NCBI RefSeq assembly: GCF_010365865.1
Contig: NZ_CP048020.1
Span: 1,736,001-1,800,000 of the forward strand
Length of the DNA: 64,000 bases
Direction: 5' to 3'
Source: Treponema vincentii
GTDB lineage: Bacteria; Spirochaetota; Spirochaetia; Treponematales; Treponemataceae
In this document: in pieces, positions 1 to 8,275 of the stretch
Numbering within the stretch: position 1 is the first letter of the stretch
How the letters are laid out: each line of letters starts with the position of its first letter
The notes under the pieces: generated by a model
Seen by the model: the letters and a program-made list of their open reading frames with translations, nothing else
Database searches by the model: none
Told to the model about the DNA's origin: nothing
Made by a program: the position numbers and the translations under genes

Positions 1-124
1 CGCCAGCCGGTGGGCATAGGGAGGATCCTGCTTGAGAATATGATATGCGAGCCGGGCGGCGCTCTTTTTTTCCGATACCCGGCAGGCGGCATAAATTGTC
101 GATAAGGTCTTCAAGCGCGTTCAT
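1..124 (-). CDS. recR: Recombination protein RecR, N-terminal fragment
   Basis: RecR works with RecO/RecF in loading RecA at gaps during recombinational repair. Only the first 41 codons are in the window. They read MNALEDLIDNLCRLPGIGKK and continue with the SAARLAYHIL segment, which is the conserved helix-hairpin-helix start of RecR. The ATG overlaps the stop of the preceding ybaB frame (TAATG), so it is the third gene of a dnaX-ybaB-recR operon, a very common bacterial arrangement. The gene is cut by the window edge, not by mutation. Confidence 0.93.
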   Translation of the reverse strand, partial: MNALEDLIDNLCRLPGIGKKERRPARISYSQAGSSLCPPAG

Positions 125-437
125 TATGACGGCATTCCTCCCGCAAGTGCAGCGAGCGGTCCCATCTTTTCTTTCAGCGTTTCCTTAATTTTCTCTCTAT
201 TGCATCGGTATGGGCGGAGCGGATCAGATCCTGCAGCATCGGGATATCGCGATTATCGACGGCGATTGGATCCAGTTCAACTTTTACCATATCGAAGGTA
301 CCGCTCAGGGTTACCTTTACCAAGCCGCCGCCCGAAACACCTTGCACGCGGAGCGATGCCAGTTCTTCTTGCATTTTCCCGAAATGAGTCTGCAAATCTT
401 TTGCGTTTTTCATCAATTCAAACGGATTTATGTTCAT
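124..437 (-). pseudogene. ybaB: YbaB/EbfC nucleoid-associated protein, apparent frameshift near the C-terminus
   Basis: YbaB/EbfC is a small dimeric DNA-binding protein usually encoded between dnaX and recR. The start (MNINPFELMKNAKDL) has a GGAGG Shine-Dalgarno and overlaps the dnaX stop (ATGA). The open frame runs 87 residues and stops at 174. A shift near 206-213, in a TC/GA dinucleotide run, restores a typical tail (EKIKETLKEKMGPLAALAGG, then MPS) that ends in TAA overlapping the recR ATG. Removing one GA gives a continuous protein of about 103 aa. I therefore read this as a 2-nt indel, either a real lesion or a sequencing error. The overlap with recR supports the longer reading. Confidence 0.8.
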
Positions 438-2301
438 TCTTCTTCCTCCGGTTCTTCTTCAACCGCTTTTTTTTGTATGTCAACGATGCTGCCTTTTATG
501 TTACGCAGTACCATCTCTACCCGCGCGGGGACGGCTACTTTTTGCGCCGTCTCTGCTTGAGCGAGCGTTATCTGTATTTTCAATTCTTTGCCGTAAAGCT
601 CGGCTGTTTTTCGGGTTATGATATTCTTTTCTCGCTGCAGCTGCTGCACTTCAAAAGGCGTATGCACGGCCATATACAGCACACCGTCCCGTTCGATCCA
701 GTTGAGCGTTTTAGCGACTGCCGCCGACAACATCGTATGTTCTATGAGTAGATGCTGAACGAGCGCTTCTTTGAGTTCACCGATATTTTGCACACGGGGC
801 GGCGACGGGGTTTCCACTAGCGGCTGCCGCACTGCCGAAGGCTGAGGTACCGTTGTCGGATGGCGAATCTGCGGCGTTCCCTGCGGTACCGGAACATCCC
901 GCTGCAGCGCTGCCGCTCCGGTTGCCGAACGTTGATTATAGCCCGTCGACGCATTGACGGGCATTCCAGTAGGCTGCGTATCGGCTATTCCAGCCGGAGC
1001 ATTCACCGGTATCCCGGCCGATGCGGTGTTTCCGTAAGTACCGGCAGCTTTCAGCGAAGAGAAGCCGCCGGTCTTAAAAAAGGGGAGGCAGCCCCGCCTT
1101 TTTGCGGCGCCCCATTGCCGAGCAGTGCTCTGGTTGCCGATTGAACTGCTGTGGGTACGCCCGCGAGCAGCGCTTGAGCCGCATCAAAGGCAGCTTTCAG
1201 TTCCTTTGGAGAAACATAGTCGGAAAGCCATGCAAGGCGGGAAACCGTTAATTCCAGTTCATAACGCGGATTGAGCGAAAACCGAAGATCTCTGAAAAGC
1301 TGCAAGAACAGATACAGCGCACGCTCAAGCTGCTGTGCATTCCAGCCTGTCAGTATCTCTTGCGGGAACCGATCCGCGCGCTGCCCTATCAAAGCCTCTT
1401 TTGTAATACCTTGTTGTATCAAGAGAAGACTGCGGAGATAGTTGGTGCAGTCTACCGTAAATTGCTCGGTGGAAACACCGTTTTGCAGAATAGTATCAAG
1501 GGTGAGCAGCGCGGCGGCGGCATCTTTTTGAACGCAAGCAGTCAGCAAGGCGCCGATCGAATCGGTACCCGTTAAACCGAGCGTGCTCTGTATTTTTTCA
1601 AAGGTGATATGCCCGTCCGAGAAAGCCGCCACCTGATCGAACAAAGTGTAACAATCGCGCACGCTTCCGGTAGCCTCACGCGCAATCCAGTACAGCGCCT
1701 CGTCGTCAGCTTCAATATGCAGCTCCGCTGCCGCCTCCGCCAATGCCTGTTTAAGCACCTCAACATCGACTAATTTAAAATTGAAGTGTTGACAGCGACT
1801 TTTGATGGTTGCCGGAACCTTGTGCAGTTCGGTTGTTGCAAAAATAAAGATAACATACGGAGGCGGCTCTTCAATCGTTTTCAGCAACGCATTGAAGGCG
1901 CTTGTGGAAAGCATGTGAACTTCGTCGATAATGTAGATTTTATACCGGCTGGTATTGGGCGGAAAGAGAATTTCGTCCTTGATTTGTCGCACATCGTTGA
2001 CGCTCGTATTCGATGCGCCGTCTATCTCGATAACATCGATGCTTGAACCCGCCGTAATTTCGCGGCACGAGGTACAAACTCCGCAGGGAGTAGCGACCGT
2101 TCCCGTTTCACAGTTGAGTGCCTTGGCTAAAATACGCGCCGAACTGGTTTTACCGCATCCGCGCGGCCCGGAAAAAAGATACGCATGGGCTATTTTCCCC
2201 GCTTCAATAGATTTTTGCAGCGTCGCCGCAACAAAATCCTGCCCTAATAAATCTTCAAATCGCTGAGGCCTGCGCCGTGTCGCCGTTACTTGGTACTCCA
2301 T
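434..2301 (-). CDS. dnaX: DNA polymerase III tau-like subunit, made only if a -1 frameshift occurs
   Basis: The tau subunit of DnaX is the clamp-loader ATPase that also bridges the polymerase core and the helicase. The first 409 or so codons are zero frame. After a -1 shift at 1075-1081 translation continues through a Pro/Gly/Thr/Gln-rich linker into a C-terminal domain ending in an acidic tail (EEEPEEEE), giving about 622 aa. The C-terminal block (KEALVQHLLIEHTMLSAAV to LAQAETAQKVAV) resembles DnaX domain V. Its stop overlaps the ybaB start. The -1 frame has no stop between 1081 and 434. Seen: the open frame and the slip site. Inferred: that the shift is programmed and not an assembly indel. 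Confidence 0.8.
1040..1081 (-). promoter_or_regulatory. Candidate programmed -1 frameshift site: UUUUUUA heptamer plus hairpin
   Basis: In mRNA sense, positions 1081-1075 read U UUU UUA, exactly phased as X XXY YYZ relative to the zero frame (codons CCU UUU UUA). Two nt later, 1072-1062 can pair with 1050-1040 in an 11-bp stem with a single G-U pair and an 11-nt loop. The zero-frame UGA lies in that loop. Slippery heptamer plus downstream stem is the classical -1 signal (dnaX of E. coli, retroviruses). The 2-nt spacer is short for a classical site unless the lowest pairs melt. Confidence 0.6.
1051..2301 (-). CDS. dnaX: DNA polymerase III gamma-like short form of DnaX (zero-frame product)
   Basis: The zero-frame product is 416 aa and contains the complete clamp-loader ATPase: Walker A (GPRGCGKTSSAR), four zinc-binding cysteines (CETG, CGVC, SC), DEVH Walker B (IIDEVHMLS), and the SRCQHF sensor/arginine-finger region, followed by the collar domain. 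It ends soon after the slip site with ...PAASLR and a TGA at 1051-1053. This is the size and domain content expected of the gamma form known in E. coli, which lacks the tau C-terminal domains. Unlike E. coli, here the short form is zero frame and the long form needs the shift. Confidence 0.88.
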   Translation of the reverse strand: MEYQVTATRRRPQRFEDLLGQDFVAATLQKSIEAGKIAHAYLFSGPRGCGKTSSARILAKALNCETGTVATPCGVCTSCREITAGSSIDVIEIDGASNTSVNDVRQIKDEILFPPNTSRYKIYIIDEVHMLSTSAFNALLKTIEEPPPYVIFIFATTELHKVPATIKSRCQHFNFKLVDVEVLKQALAEAAAELHIEADDEALYWIAREATGSVRDCYTLFDQVAAFSDGHITFEKIQSTLGLTGTDSIGALLTACVQKDAAAALLTLDTILQNGVSTEQFTVDCTNYLRSLLLIQQGITKEALIGQRADRFPQEILTGWNAQQLERALYLFLQLFRDLRFSLNPRYELELTVSRLAWLSDYVSPKELKAAFDAAQALLAGVPTAVQSATRALLGNGAPQKGGAASPFLRPAASLR

Positions 2302-2392
2302 CCGAGCATAATATCATAAATCGAGGTTTGGATAAAGTATTTACTCACGTAAAAATCTAACGGAAAGCCTTGACATCTGATCGAAAGGCGCC

Positions 2393-2421
2393 TTGTCTAA
2401 CAAGTCATACACTGATATAGT
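2393..2421 (+). promoter_or_regulatory. Sigma70-type promoter of guaA
   Basis: TTGTCT at 2393-2398, 17-bp spacer, TATAGT at 2416-2421. Only 5 nt separate the -10 box from the guaA ATG at 2427 and no Shine-Dalgarno is visible, so transcription would start at or next to the start codon (leaderless mRNA). A TTGACA at 2370 has no matching -10 box. Confidence 0.5.
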
Positions 2422-2426
2422 ACACT

Positions 2427-3974
2427 ATGCACACAGAAAAAATTATTATCCTTGATTTCGGAGGGCAGTATAGCCAGCTCATTGCCCGCCGTGTCCGCGA
2501 ATGCGGAGTATATTGTGAAGTGCTTCCTTTCGACGCAGAACTTACCCGTATACAAAGTAGTGATTTAAAAGGAATCATCTTAACCGGAGCGCCTGACTCC
2601 GTATATGCCGAAGATGCGGCAACCTGCAATCCTGAAATATTCAACTTAGGGGTACCGGTGTTGGGTATCTGTTACGGAATGCAACTGATGACGTATTTGC
2701 TCGGCGGAAAAGTGCAGCCGGCAGAAAAAAGCGAATTCGGTAAGACAGAGCTGTACACCGGCAAAGATGCGGCAGGTGCAGCGCTTTGGAAAGATTGTCC
2801 GGCAGACTCCATCGTGTGGATGAGCCATAACGACAGCGTATCCGCCCTTCCCCAAGGCTTTACCGTTATTGCGAAAACGGATAACTGTCCTATCGCCGCC
2901 ATGGCAAATACCGAGCGCAAATGTTACGGCGTACAATTCCATCCCGAAGTCTTACACTCCGTATACGGCACACAAATGCTCAAAAACTTTGTGCGCGGTA
3001 TTTGCGGATGTACCGAAGTCTGGAACGCCGCAACCGCCGCCGATTCGGTTATTCAGGAAATAAAACGAAAGGTCGGAAACAAAAAGGTTATTTCGGCTCT
3101 GTCCGGCGGAGTTGATTCCTCCGTTGCTTCGGTACTGGTACATAAGGCTGTCGGCGATCAGCTTACCTGTATCTTTGTCGATCACGGTCTTTTACGCAAA
3201 GATGAAGCGGCACAGGTATTAAAAACATACCGCGAAACACTCGGTCTTAACATCATCCATGTGGATGCCTCCGAGCGGTTCTTAAAAAAACTTGCCGGAG
3301 TAACCGAACCCGAACGCAAGCGGAAGATTATCGGTGAAGAATTTATCCGTGTTTTTGAAGAAGAAGCAAAAAAGATCGGCACCGTCGATTTTTTGGTACA
3401 AGGAACTATCTATCCCGATGTTATTGAATCCGGCGGCAGTAAAAAGGCGGCGGTCATAAAATCCCATCACAATGTCGGCGGACTTCCCGAAAATATCGAC
3501 TTTAAGGAACTGATTGAACCGCTGAGGATGCTGTTTAAGGATGAGGTGCGGGCGCTCGGCACGGCGCTTGGTATTCCCGACGAACTGGTTAAGCGGCAGC
3601 CCTTCCCCAGCCCGGGACTTGCGGTGCGTGTCTTAGGAGAAATCACTCCCGAACGGCTGCATTGGGTACGCGAAAGCGATGCCATTCTCCGCGAAGAAAT
3701 TGCGCAGGCAGGCTTGGCGGATTCTATTTGGCAGTATTTTACCGTATTCCCCAATGTCCGCACGGTCGGCGCTATGGGTGACGGCAGAACGTATGACAAC
3801 CTGATAGCGATACGGGCGGTAACCTCCGTCGATGCGATGACGGTTGAGGTCGCGGAAATCCCGTATCCGCTGCTGCAGAAGATTACGCTCCGCATCATCA
3901 ACGAAGTCAAAGGCATCAACCGCGTAGTGTATGACATTACGCCCAAACCGCCTGCAACCATCGAATGGGAGTAA
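2427..3974 (+). CDS. guaA: GMP synthase (glutamine-hydrolysing)
   Basis: GuaA converts XMP, glutamine and ATP to GMP in purine synthesis. The 515-aa protein has the full family length. The N-terminal class I glutamine amidotransferase domain shows the nucleophile Cys in GICYGMQL and the His/Glu pair in QFHPEV. The ATP-pyrophosphatase domain follows with the [10 protein letters not shown]-loop, and the dimerisation domain ends in the family-typical TIEWE. The start [19 protein letters not shown] matches the family. The 3' end is a well-known integration site for genomic islands; the last 14 bp of this gene recur at 5812-5825. It is divergent from dnaX and followed by a bidirectional terminator. 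Confidence 0.98.
   Translation: MHTEKIIILDFGGQYSQLIARRVRECGVYCEVLPFDAELTRIQSSDLKGIILTGAPDSVYAEDAATCNPEIFNLGVPVLGICYGMQLMTYLLGGKVQPAEKSEFGKTELYTGKDAAGAALWKDCPADSIVWMSHNDSVSALPQGFTVIAKTDNCPIAAMANTERKCYGVQFHPEVLHSVYGTQMLKNFVRGICGCTEVWNAATAADSVIQEIKRKVGNKKVISALSGGVDSSVASVLVHKAVGDQLTCIFVDHGLLRKDEAAQVLKTYRETLGLNIIHVDASERFLKKLAGVTEPERKRKIIGEEFIRVFEEEAKKIGTVDFLVQGTIYPDVIESGGSKKAAVIKSHHNVGGLPENIDFKELIEPLRMLFKDEVRALGTALGIPDELVKRQPFPSPGLAVRVLGEITPERLHWVRESDAILREEIAQAGLADSIWQYFTVFPNVRTVGAMGDGRTYDNLIAIRAVTSVDAMTVEVAEIPYPLLQKITLRIINEVKGINRVVYDITPKPPATIEWE
3961..3974 (+). repeat. Putative attL (guaA 3' terminal 14 bp)
   Basis: Exact 14-bp match to 5812-5825. It encodes the terminal IEWE-stop of GuaA, the part conserved in guaA attachment sites. 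Confidence 0.6.
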
Positions 3975-3989
3975 AAGAAGCGTATGAAA

Positions 3990-4030
3990 AGACCTTTTAG
4001 CTGAGGCAACAGCTCACAGCTAAAAGGTCT
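3990..4030. terminator. Bidirectional terminator between guaA and abiEii
   Basis: A perfect 14-bp stem (3990-4003 with 4017-4030) around a 13-nt loop has A-rich flanks on the left arm and T-rich sequence within the right arm. It sits 15 nt after guaA and 15 nt after the end of the convergent abiEii, so it can serve both. Confidence 0.75.
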
Positions 4031-4044
4031 TATAGTCTCCTATG

Positions 4045-4941
4045 TTAAATCCATTCACAAGAAGAAGCCGACCATTGCTTAGTGTACTCCGTACTCTCGA
4101 TAGCTGACAGGAACGGAGCTGCCAAGAAAACTTTTATTGTATTAAGCACTGTACCATAATCATCCGTTTTAACGTTAATCTTACGCGTAAAGGCGCCCCA
4201 CTTCTTCTGCATTGCTGCATCATTATCAAAATTCATTACCTGTTTAAACTGTTCAACAGTAAAGAGGTGGTTACGATTGGCAAAGGTTTCCCTTAAAGCT
4301 TCTGACAATACCTGACCGTCAAAATCAAACTTGTTGGCAATATAATAAATATCATAATAGTCCTTCATCCGGCTGGAAAACTCCATCAGACTCAGAACGG
4401 CATCGATTTTTTCAGCCACTACGGTTTCAATGGAGTAGGTATTTACTGTCGGAGATACAAAATCAGGAAGTTGGGTCGGAATTCTGCGCTTTTCCTGTTT
4501 TGGAACAATAACATCCCCCACACCGAAATCAACACTAAATCTTATTTTAATATTTCTAATGCGAGCGAGAATTGAGGCTCCAATGCCTGAGTATTTTTTG
4601 GTAACGGCAATCGGTTCAACATCTTTTATCTCAAAACTTACAAAATCATTATCTGTAGAAACAACGATAATTTCCTCTAAAATAAATTTCAACTGTTCCG
4701 GCGTATTAGGTATTTTCCGAAGCAAAAAGTCTACATCCATCGTAACTCTGCTGTCAAACTCTGTAAGAGAATAGAGAAACAAACCGCCCTTTAGTACGAG
4801 ATTCTCGGCATATTTTGATTTTTCCAAACGGCGCAGAAATTCCTCTTGGCAAAAGAGCTGGAGACACAGCTGATAACTTCTTCCGCTTTCGAGAGCCTTG
4901 TTTTTGAGCCGTGCAAGAACGGAAGCTGCAATATCAGCCAT
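4045..4941 (-). CDS. abiEii: AbiEii-type nucleotidyltransferase toxin
   Basis: The AbiEii/MenT family are nucleotidyltransferase toxins of type IV-like toxin-antitoxin systems that also give abortive phage defence. The 298-aa protein shows the family core: LVLKGGLFLYSL (around residue 50) followed by the metal-binding TMDVDFLL motif, then a conserved Lys/Asp block (ETVVAEKIDAVL and SRMKDYYDIYYI). It starts 8 bp inside the end of the upstream abiEi gene, so the two are translationally coupled. Its base composition is more AT-rich than neighbouring housekeeping genes, as expected of acquired DNA. The module lies inside the guaA-flanked island. Confidence 0.9.
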   Translation of the reverse strand: MADIAASVLARLKNKALESGRSYQLCLQLFCQEEFLRRLEKSKYAENLVLKGGLFLYSLTEFDSRVTMDVDFLLRKIPNTPEQLKFILEEIIVVSTDNDFVSFEIKDVEPIAVTKKYSGIGASILARIRNIKIRFSVDFGVGDVIVPKQEKRRIPTQLPDFVSPTVNTYSIETVVAEKIDAVLSLMEFSSRMKDYYDIYYIANKFDFDGQVLSEALRETFANRNHLFTVEQFKQVMNFDNDAAMQKKWGAFTRKINVKTDDYGTVLNTIKVFLAAPFLSAIESTEYTKQWSASSCEWI

Positions 4942-5539
4942 TAAGTAACACCTCCATTACATCCATCAATCTTTTGTAGATATGCATTTCCTTTGCATAT
5001 CTTGAAAGATTACTCAAATTTTTCTTTTCATCGGCAGCGTATGCATTGAGGGCATTGTTAAACATTTCGTTATCCAATTTTGTTCGATATTTAAAACAGT
5101 CACAAATAGTGCGTTCACGGTCATAAACAGCAAGTTGTATACCGCCAAAATCTCCACTTGTTTTTCCGATTTCAAAATGAGCAAGCTGTACAAAATAGGT
5201 TTTTATAGCAAGAGAATCAATCTTTAACTTTGTACGTGAAAATGTTCGCGGAACGGCAATCGACCATTGCCTCGGTGTAAAGTCGCTATAGTTGTAGTAA
5301 AACAGCGCTGACTCCACACAGACAATACTTTCAGGTAGAAGTGCCGCAAGCACCCGTTCTTCTTTTATATCTTTTTGTTCCGAAAGCTGATAATAGCCAT
5401 GCCTAACGCGTTCAATATAGCCTTTCTTGCATAAATATGCGACATCGTAATAGGAAAGACTCTCAGAAACAAAATCAGAAGCCTTAGCAATACCGTCGGA
5501 CTTCTCTATGATTCTTTTTATGACTTCTTTTTTATCCAC
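4934..5539 (-). CDS. abiEi: AbiEi-type antitoxin / transcriptional repressor
   Basis: AbiEi antitoxins have an N-terminal winged helix that binds the operon promoter and a C-terminal domain that neutralises AbiEii. The 201-aa protein has the expected wHTH (KASDFVSESLSYYDVAYLCK, then KGYIERVRHGYYQL) and a C-terminal AbiEi_4-like region (SIAVPRTF, VYDRERTICDCFKYR). The start is a GTG preceded by GAGG about 11 nt upstream. A strong promoter lies at 5603-5631. Autorepression is known for the family; the operator here is not defined. Confidence 0.88.
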   Translation of the reverse strand: MDKKEVIKRIIEKSDGIAKASDFVSESLSYYDVAYLCKKGYIERVRHGYYQLSEQKDIKEERVLAALLPESIVCVESALFYYNYSDFTPRQWSIAVPRTFSRTKLKIDSLAIKTYFVQLAHFEIGKTSGDFGGIQLAVYDRERTICDCFKYRTKLDNEMFNNALNAYAADEKKNLSNLSRYAKEMHIYKRLMDVMEVLLNG

Positions 5540-5602
5540 TTGTTTACCAACCTCTACATCACAAGGAAACTTCTAAAAAACTGATTCATAGTCCGCAAAA
5601 AG

Positions 5603-5631
5603 ATTATACTATACAAAAACTAAAATATCAA
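5603..5631 (-). promoter_or_regulatory. Sigma70-type promoter of the abiE operon
   Basis: In minus sense TTGATA (5631-5626), 17-bp spacer, TATAAT (5608-5603), leaving about 60 nt of leader before the GTG of abiEi. This is near-consensus. Confidence 0.65.
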
Positions 5632-5731
5632 CAATTTTCAGTACACAAATTAAAATAACTGTGTAATATAACTTTGCAACTAATTGCAAAACCGCGTGAA
5701 ATTTGCTATGCTAGGATAGTTGGACATTAAT

Positions 5732-5751
5732 TAATCATATTAGCATGATTA
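5732..5751. repeat. 7-bp inverted repeat near the island right end
   Basis: TAATCAT and ATGATTA are separated by 6 nt, in AT-rich sequence inside the putative island and upstream of the plus-strand gene at 5836. It could be an operator; no other evidence. Confidence 0.3.
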
Positions 5752-5811
5752 CTACTATCAATGTCAAAAAACGGCAGAGAATATCCCCTAAACAAAATAT
5801 GTTAGAGGCTG

Positions 5812-5825
5812 TCGAATGGGAGTAA
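5812..5825 (+). repeat. Putative attR (copy of guaA 3' end)
   Basis: Exact 14-bp copy of the guaA terminus in non-coding sequence 11 bp before the gene at 5836. Flanking bases do not match, so the similarity is limited to this core. Confidence 0.6.
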
Positions 5826-5835
5826 TGCCATCCGT

Positions 5836-6453
5836 ATGAATATCAAAACCCTTCACATAAAGCGTTTTTTAAACCATCCTTTTGCGCTTATTACCCTGCT
5901 TGCAGTATTTCTTTGCTTTTCATGCCGGTCGGTTCCGCCGTCCATTCCCAAAGCGATTATGGGTACCGGACGCATGACGCAGGAACAGCTCGTTTCGTTC
6001 TTTTTAACGCAAACTGCCGTAACGCAAACGGGAGAAGTTGATCAGGAAAAAGTCGAACGGTTGGCAGCGTATTATGTGAAAGAATCCTCAGCTGAAGGAA
6101 TAAATGCCGATATCGCTTTTGCACAGATGTGTTTGGAAACCGGCTTTTTACAGTTCGGCGGATTGGTAACCGCAGATATGAACAATTTTTGCGGACTCGG
6201 TGCCATCAACGCAGAGAATCCGGGATTGGCGTTTCCCGACGAGCAAACGGGAGTCAGGGCGCATATTCAGCATCTAAAAGCATACGCCAGTACCGAACCG
6301 CTCAAACTTCCATCCGTAGATCCTCGTTACCGTTACGTAAACCCGAAAGGCAAGGCGCCGCATATTTATAACCTTGCCGGAACGTGGGCATCGGACACTG
6401 CTTACGGGCATAAAATAGACCAGCTACTGCGCCGCATGTACGCAGGACTATAG
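5836..6453 (+). CDS. Lipoprotein N-acetylglucosaminidase (GH73-like)
   Basis: The 205-aa protein has a signal with lipobox LCFSC (Cys about residue 30), so it should be a lipoprotein. The body matches the FlgJ/GH73 glucosaminidase fold: ADIAFAQMCLETGFLQFGG contains the catalytic Glu region, then NNFCGLGA and QTGVRAHIQHLKAYA typical of BAX/GH73 proteins. It is expected to cleave peptidoglycan glycan strands in the periplasm. It lies just outside the guaA island and 12 nt before the aminopeptidase gene, which suggests co-transcription. Confidence 0.85.
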   Translation: MNIKTLHIKRFLNHPFALITLLAVFLCFSCRSVPPSIPKAIMGTGRMTQEQLVSFFLTQTAVTQTGEVDQEKVERLAAYYVKESSAEGINADIAFAQMCLETGFLQFGGLVTADMNNFCGLGAINAENPGLAFPDEQTGVRAHIQHLKAYASTEPLKLPSVDPRYRYVNPKGKAPHIYNLAGTWASDTAYGHKIDQLLRRMYAGL

Positions 6454-6465
6454 AAGGAGATTACT

Positions 6466-8224
6466 ATGACAATAGCTGAACGTATTAACGTATTACGCAA
6501 TAAAATGGCGGAATGCGGCTTCGACGCGTATTATATTCCAACCGCCGATCCGCATCAGTGCGAATATCTTGCCGAACACGATAAGACCCGCGTCTTTATT
6601 TCCGGCTTTACCGGCTCTGCGGGCGCCGTATTGGTTACAAAAGACAAGGCCTTTTTATGGACTGACGGCCGGTATTTTTTACAAGCTGAAAAAGAATTGA
6701 AGGGAAGCGGTATTCTCTTGCAAAAGAGCGGAGAGCCGAATGTACCGACCGTATTTGAATATCTTGCACAAACGCTTCCTGCGGGAAGTACGATCGGTAT
6801 GGACGGGAAAGTGATGGCGCTTAATTCGTTTGCACAGTTTAATTCGTCGCTTCCCGATATGAAGTTTGTTATAGACCGTGATCTCATCGGGGAGATGTGG
6901 ACGGATCGGCCTGCGCCCGTATTAAGCGCCGCCTTTTTACTCGATGTCCGCTACACGGGAAAATCCGCGTCGGAAAAAATCAAAGAAGTCCGCGCGGCGC
7001 TTCGGGAAAAAAAAGCAGAGGCGACGGTTATCGGAGCTTTGGAGGATGTCTGTTACCTCTTTAATATCCGCGGCAACGATATTGCATGTACGCCGGTTGT
7101 TACCGCCTATGCCTTGGTTGATATGCAGAGCGCACGGCTTTACATCGACGCGCGGCAAATGACGGATGAGGTGAAGGCGGCGCTGGAAAAAGAAGGCGTT
7201 TCCGTTGCGCCTTACGAAGCGGTTTTTGCCGATGCCGAAAAGCTGCAGGGTACAGTCTACCTTGATCCCACACGAACAAATATCTTCTTACGCAACAAGA
7301 TTAAAGCGGATATCATAGAAGGCCTTAATATCACCTCTTCGATGAAAGCGGTGAAGAACGAAACCGAAATTAAAAATTACCGGAATGCATTCCTCAAAGA
7401 CGGCATCGCGATGGTTAAAATCCTCAAATGGGTAGAAGATCATGCCGATAGCGGCGTTACCGAATGGGACGTTTCCGAACAGCTGCTGCGCTTCCGTGGC
7501 GAACAGCCCGACTTCATAGAGGCGAGCTTTACCACGATTGCAGGCTACGGAGCAAATGCGGCGATTATCCACTACGGGGCCTAAAAAAAATACTGCTGCT
7601 ACCTTGCAGCCCAAAGGCTTTTTACTGCTCGACTCGGGCGGACAATACAAAGACGGAACAACGGATATCACCCGAACCATCCCGCTCGGACCGCTCACCG
7701 CGGAAGAAAAAGAGGATTATACGCTAGTACTCAAAGGGCATATCCAGCTCGCCTTAGCAAAGTTCCCCGAAAACACGACCGGCTATAAGCTTGATATTCT
7801 TGCCCGCAATCCGCTCCGGAAATACGGGAAGGACTATAAACACGGTACCGGACACGGCGTCGGGTATGTGCTATCCGTTCACGAAGGACCGCAGAATATC
7901 GGACTCCGCTATACGGACGCTCCGATGAAGGCGGGCATGATTACCTCCAACGAGCCCGGCTTTTACTGCGCTAGCAGTCACGGTATCCGCATCGAAAACC
8001 TCACACTGACAAAGGAATGGAAAACAACGGAGTATGGGACATTCTTGGAGTTTGAAACGCTGACGCTCTGCCCGATCGACACACGGCCGGTAGTGAAGGA
8101 GCTACTGCTTCCCGAAGAACTCAAGTGGCTGAATGATTATAATCAAGCGGTTCGTACTGCGCTGGATCCTCATTTGGATGAGGCACATCGTGCATTCTTA
8201 AAAGAGCGGACACAGGCGCTGTAA
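6466..8224 (+). pseudogene. Xaa-Pro aminopeptidase (M24B), single-base frameshift
   Basis: Aminopeptidase P removes N-terminal residues before proline. The frame opens after GAAGGAG with MTIAERINVLRNKM and reads through two creatinase-type N-terminal domains. It stops at 7584 just after AGYGANAAIIHYG. Deleting one G from the G4 run at 7576-7579 continues it perfectly as HYGPKKNTAATLQPKG and into the M24 metal site: LLLDSGG with GTTDIT (two Asp), GTGHGVGYVLSVHEGP (His), SNEPGFY (Glu) and FLEFETLT (Glu). The repaired protein is about 585 aa, the usual size for the three-domain family. Both halves look intact, so a homopolymer error or a very recent mutation is likely. Confidence 0.88.
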
Positions 8225-8275
8225 TACGCAAATGAGTGTTTTAACCGGCGTTAATATGGTAGGAAAATAAGGAGA

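Larger units (their letters stand above)
3961..5825. mobile_element. Mini genomic island at guaA 3' end carrying an AbiE module
   Basis: A 14-bp exact direct repeat (TCGAATGGGAGTAA) is found as the last 14 bases of guaA (3961-3974) and again at 5812-5825. Between them lie only a terminator, abiEii, abiEi and their promoter. The 3' end of guaA is an established tRNA-like attachment hotspot for integrative elements, whose insertion recreates the gene end. No integrase is visible, so this would be a remnant or a passively mobilised island. The size is about 1.85 kb. Confidence 0.6.

Noticed and set aside
200-751. 183-codon plus-strand ORF over dnaX/ybaB
   Set aside because: It lies antisense to clear dnaX and ybaB coding sequence and has biased, non-protein-like composition.
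2370-2375. TTGACA as -35 box of guaA
   Set aside because: No -10 box lies 16-18 bp downstream; the TTGTCT/TATAGT pair fits better.
3182-4009. Minus-strand ORFs within guaA
   Set aside because: Shadows of a full-length, motif-complete guaA.
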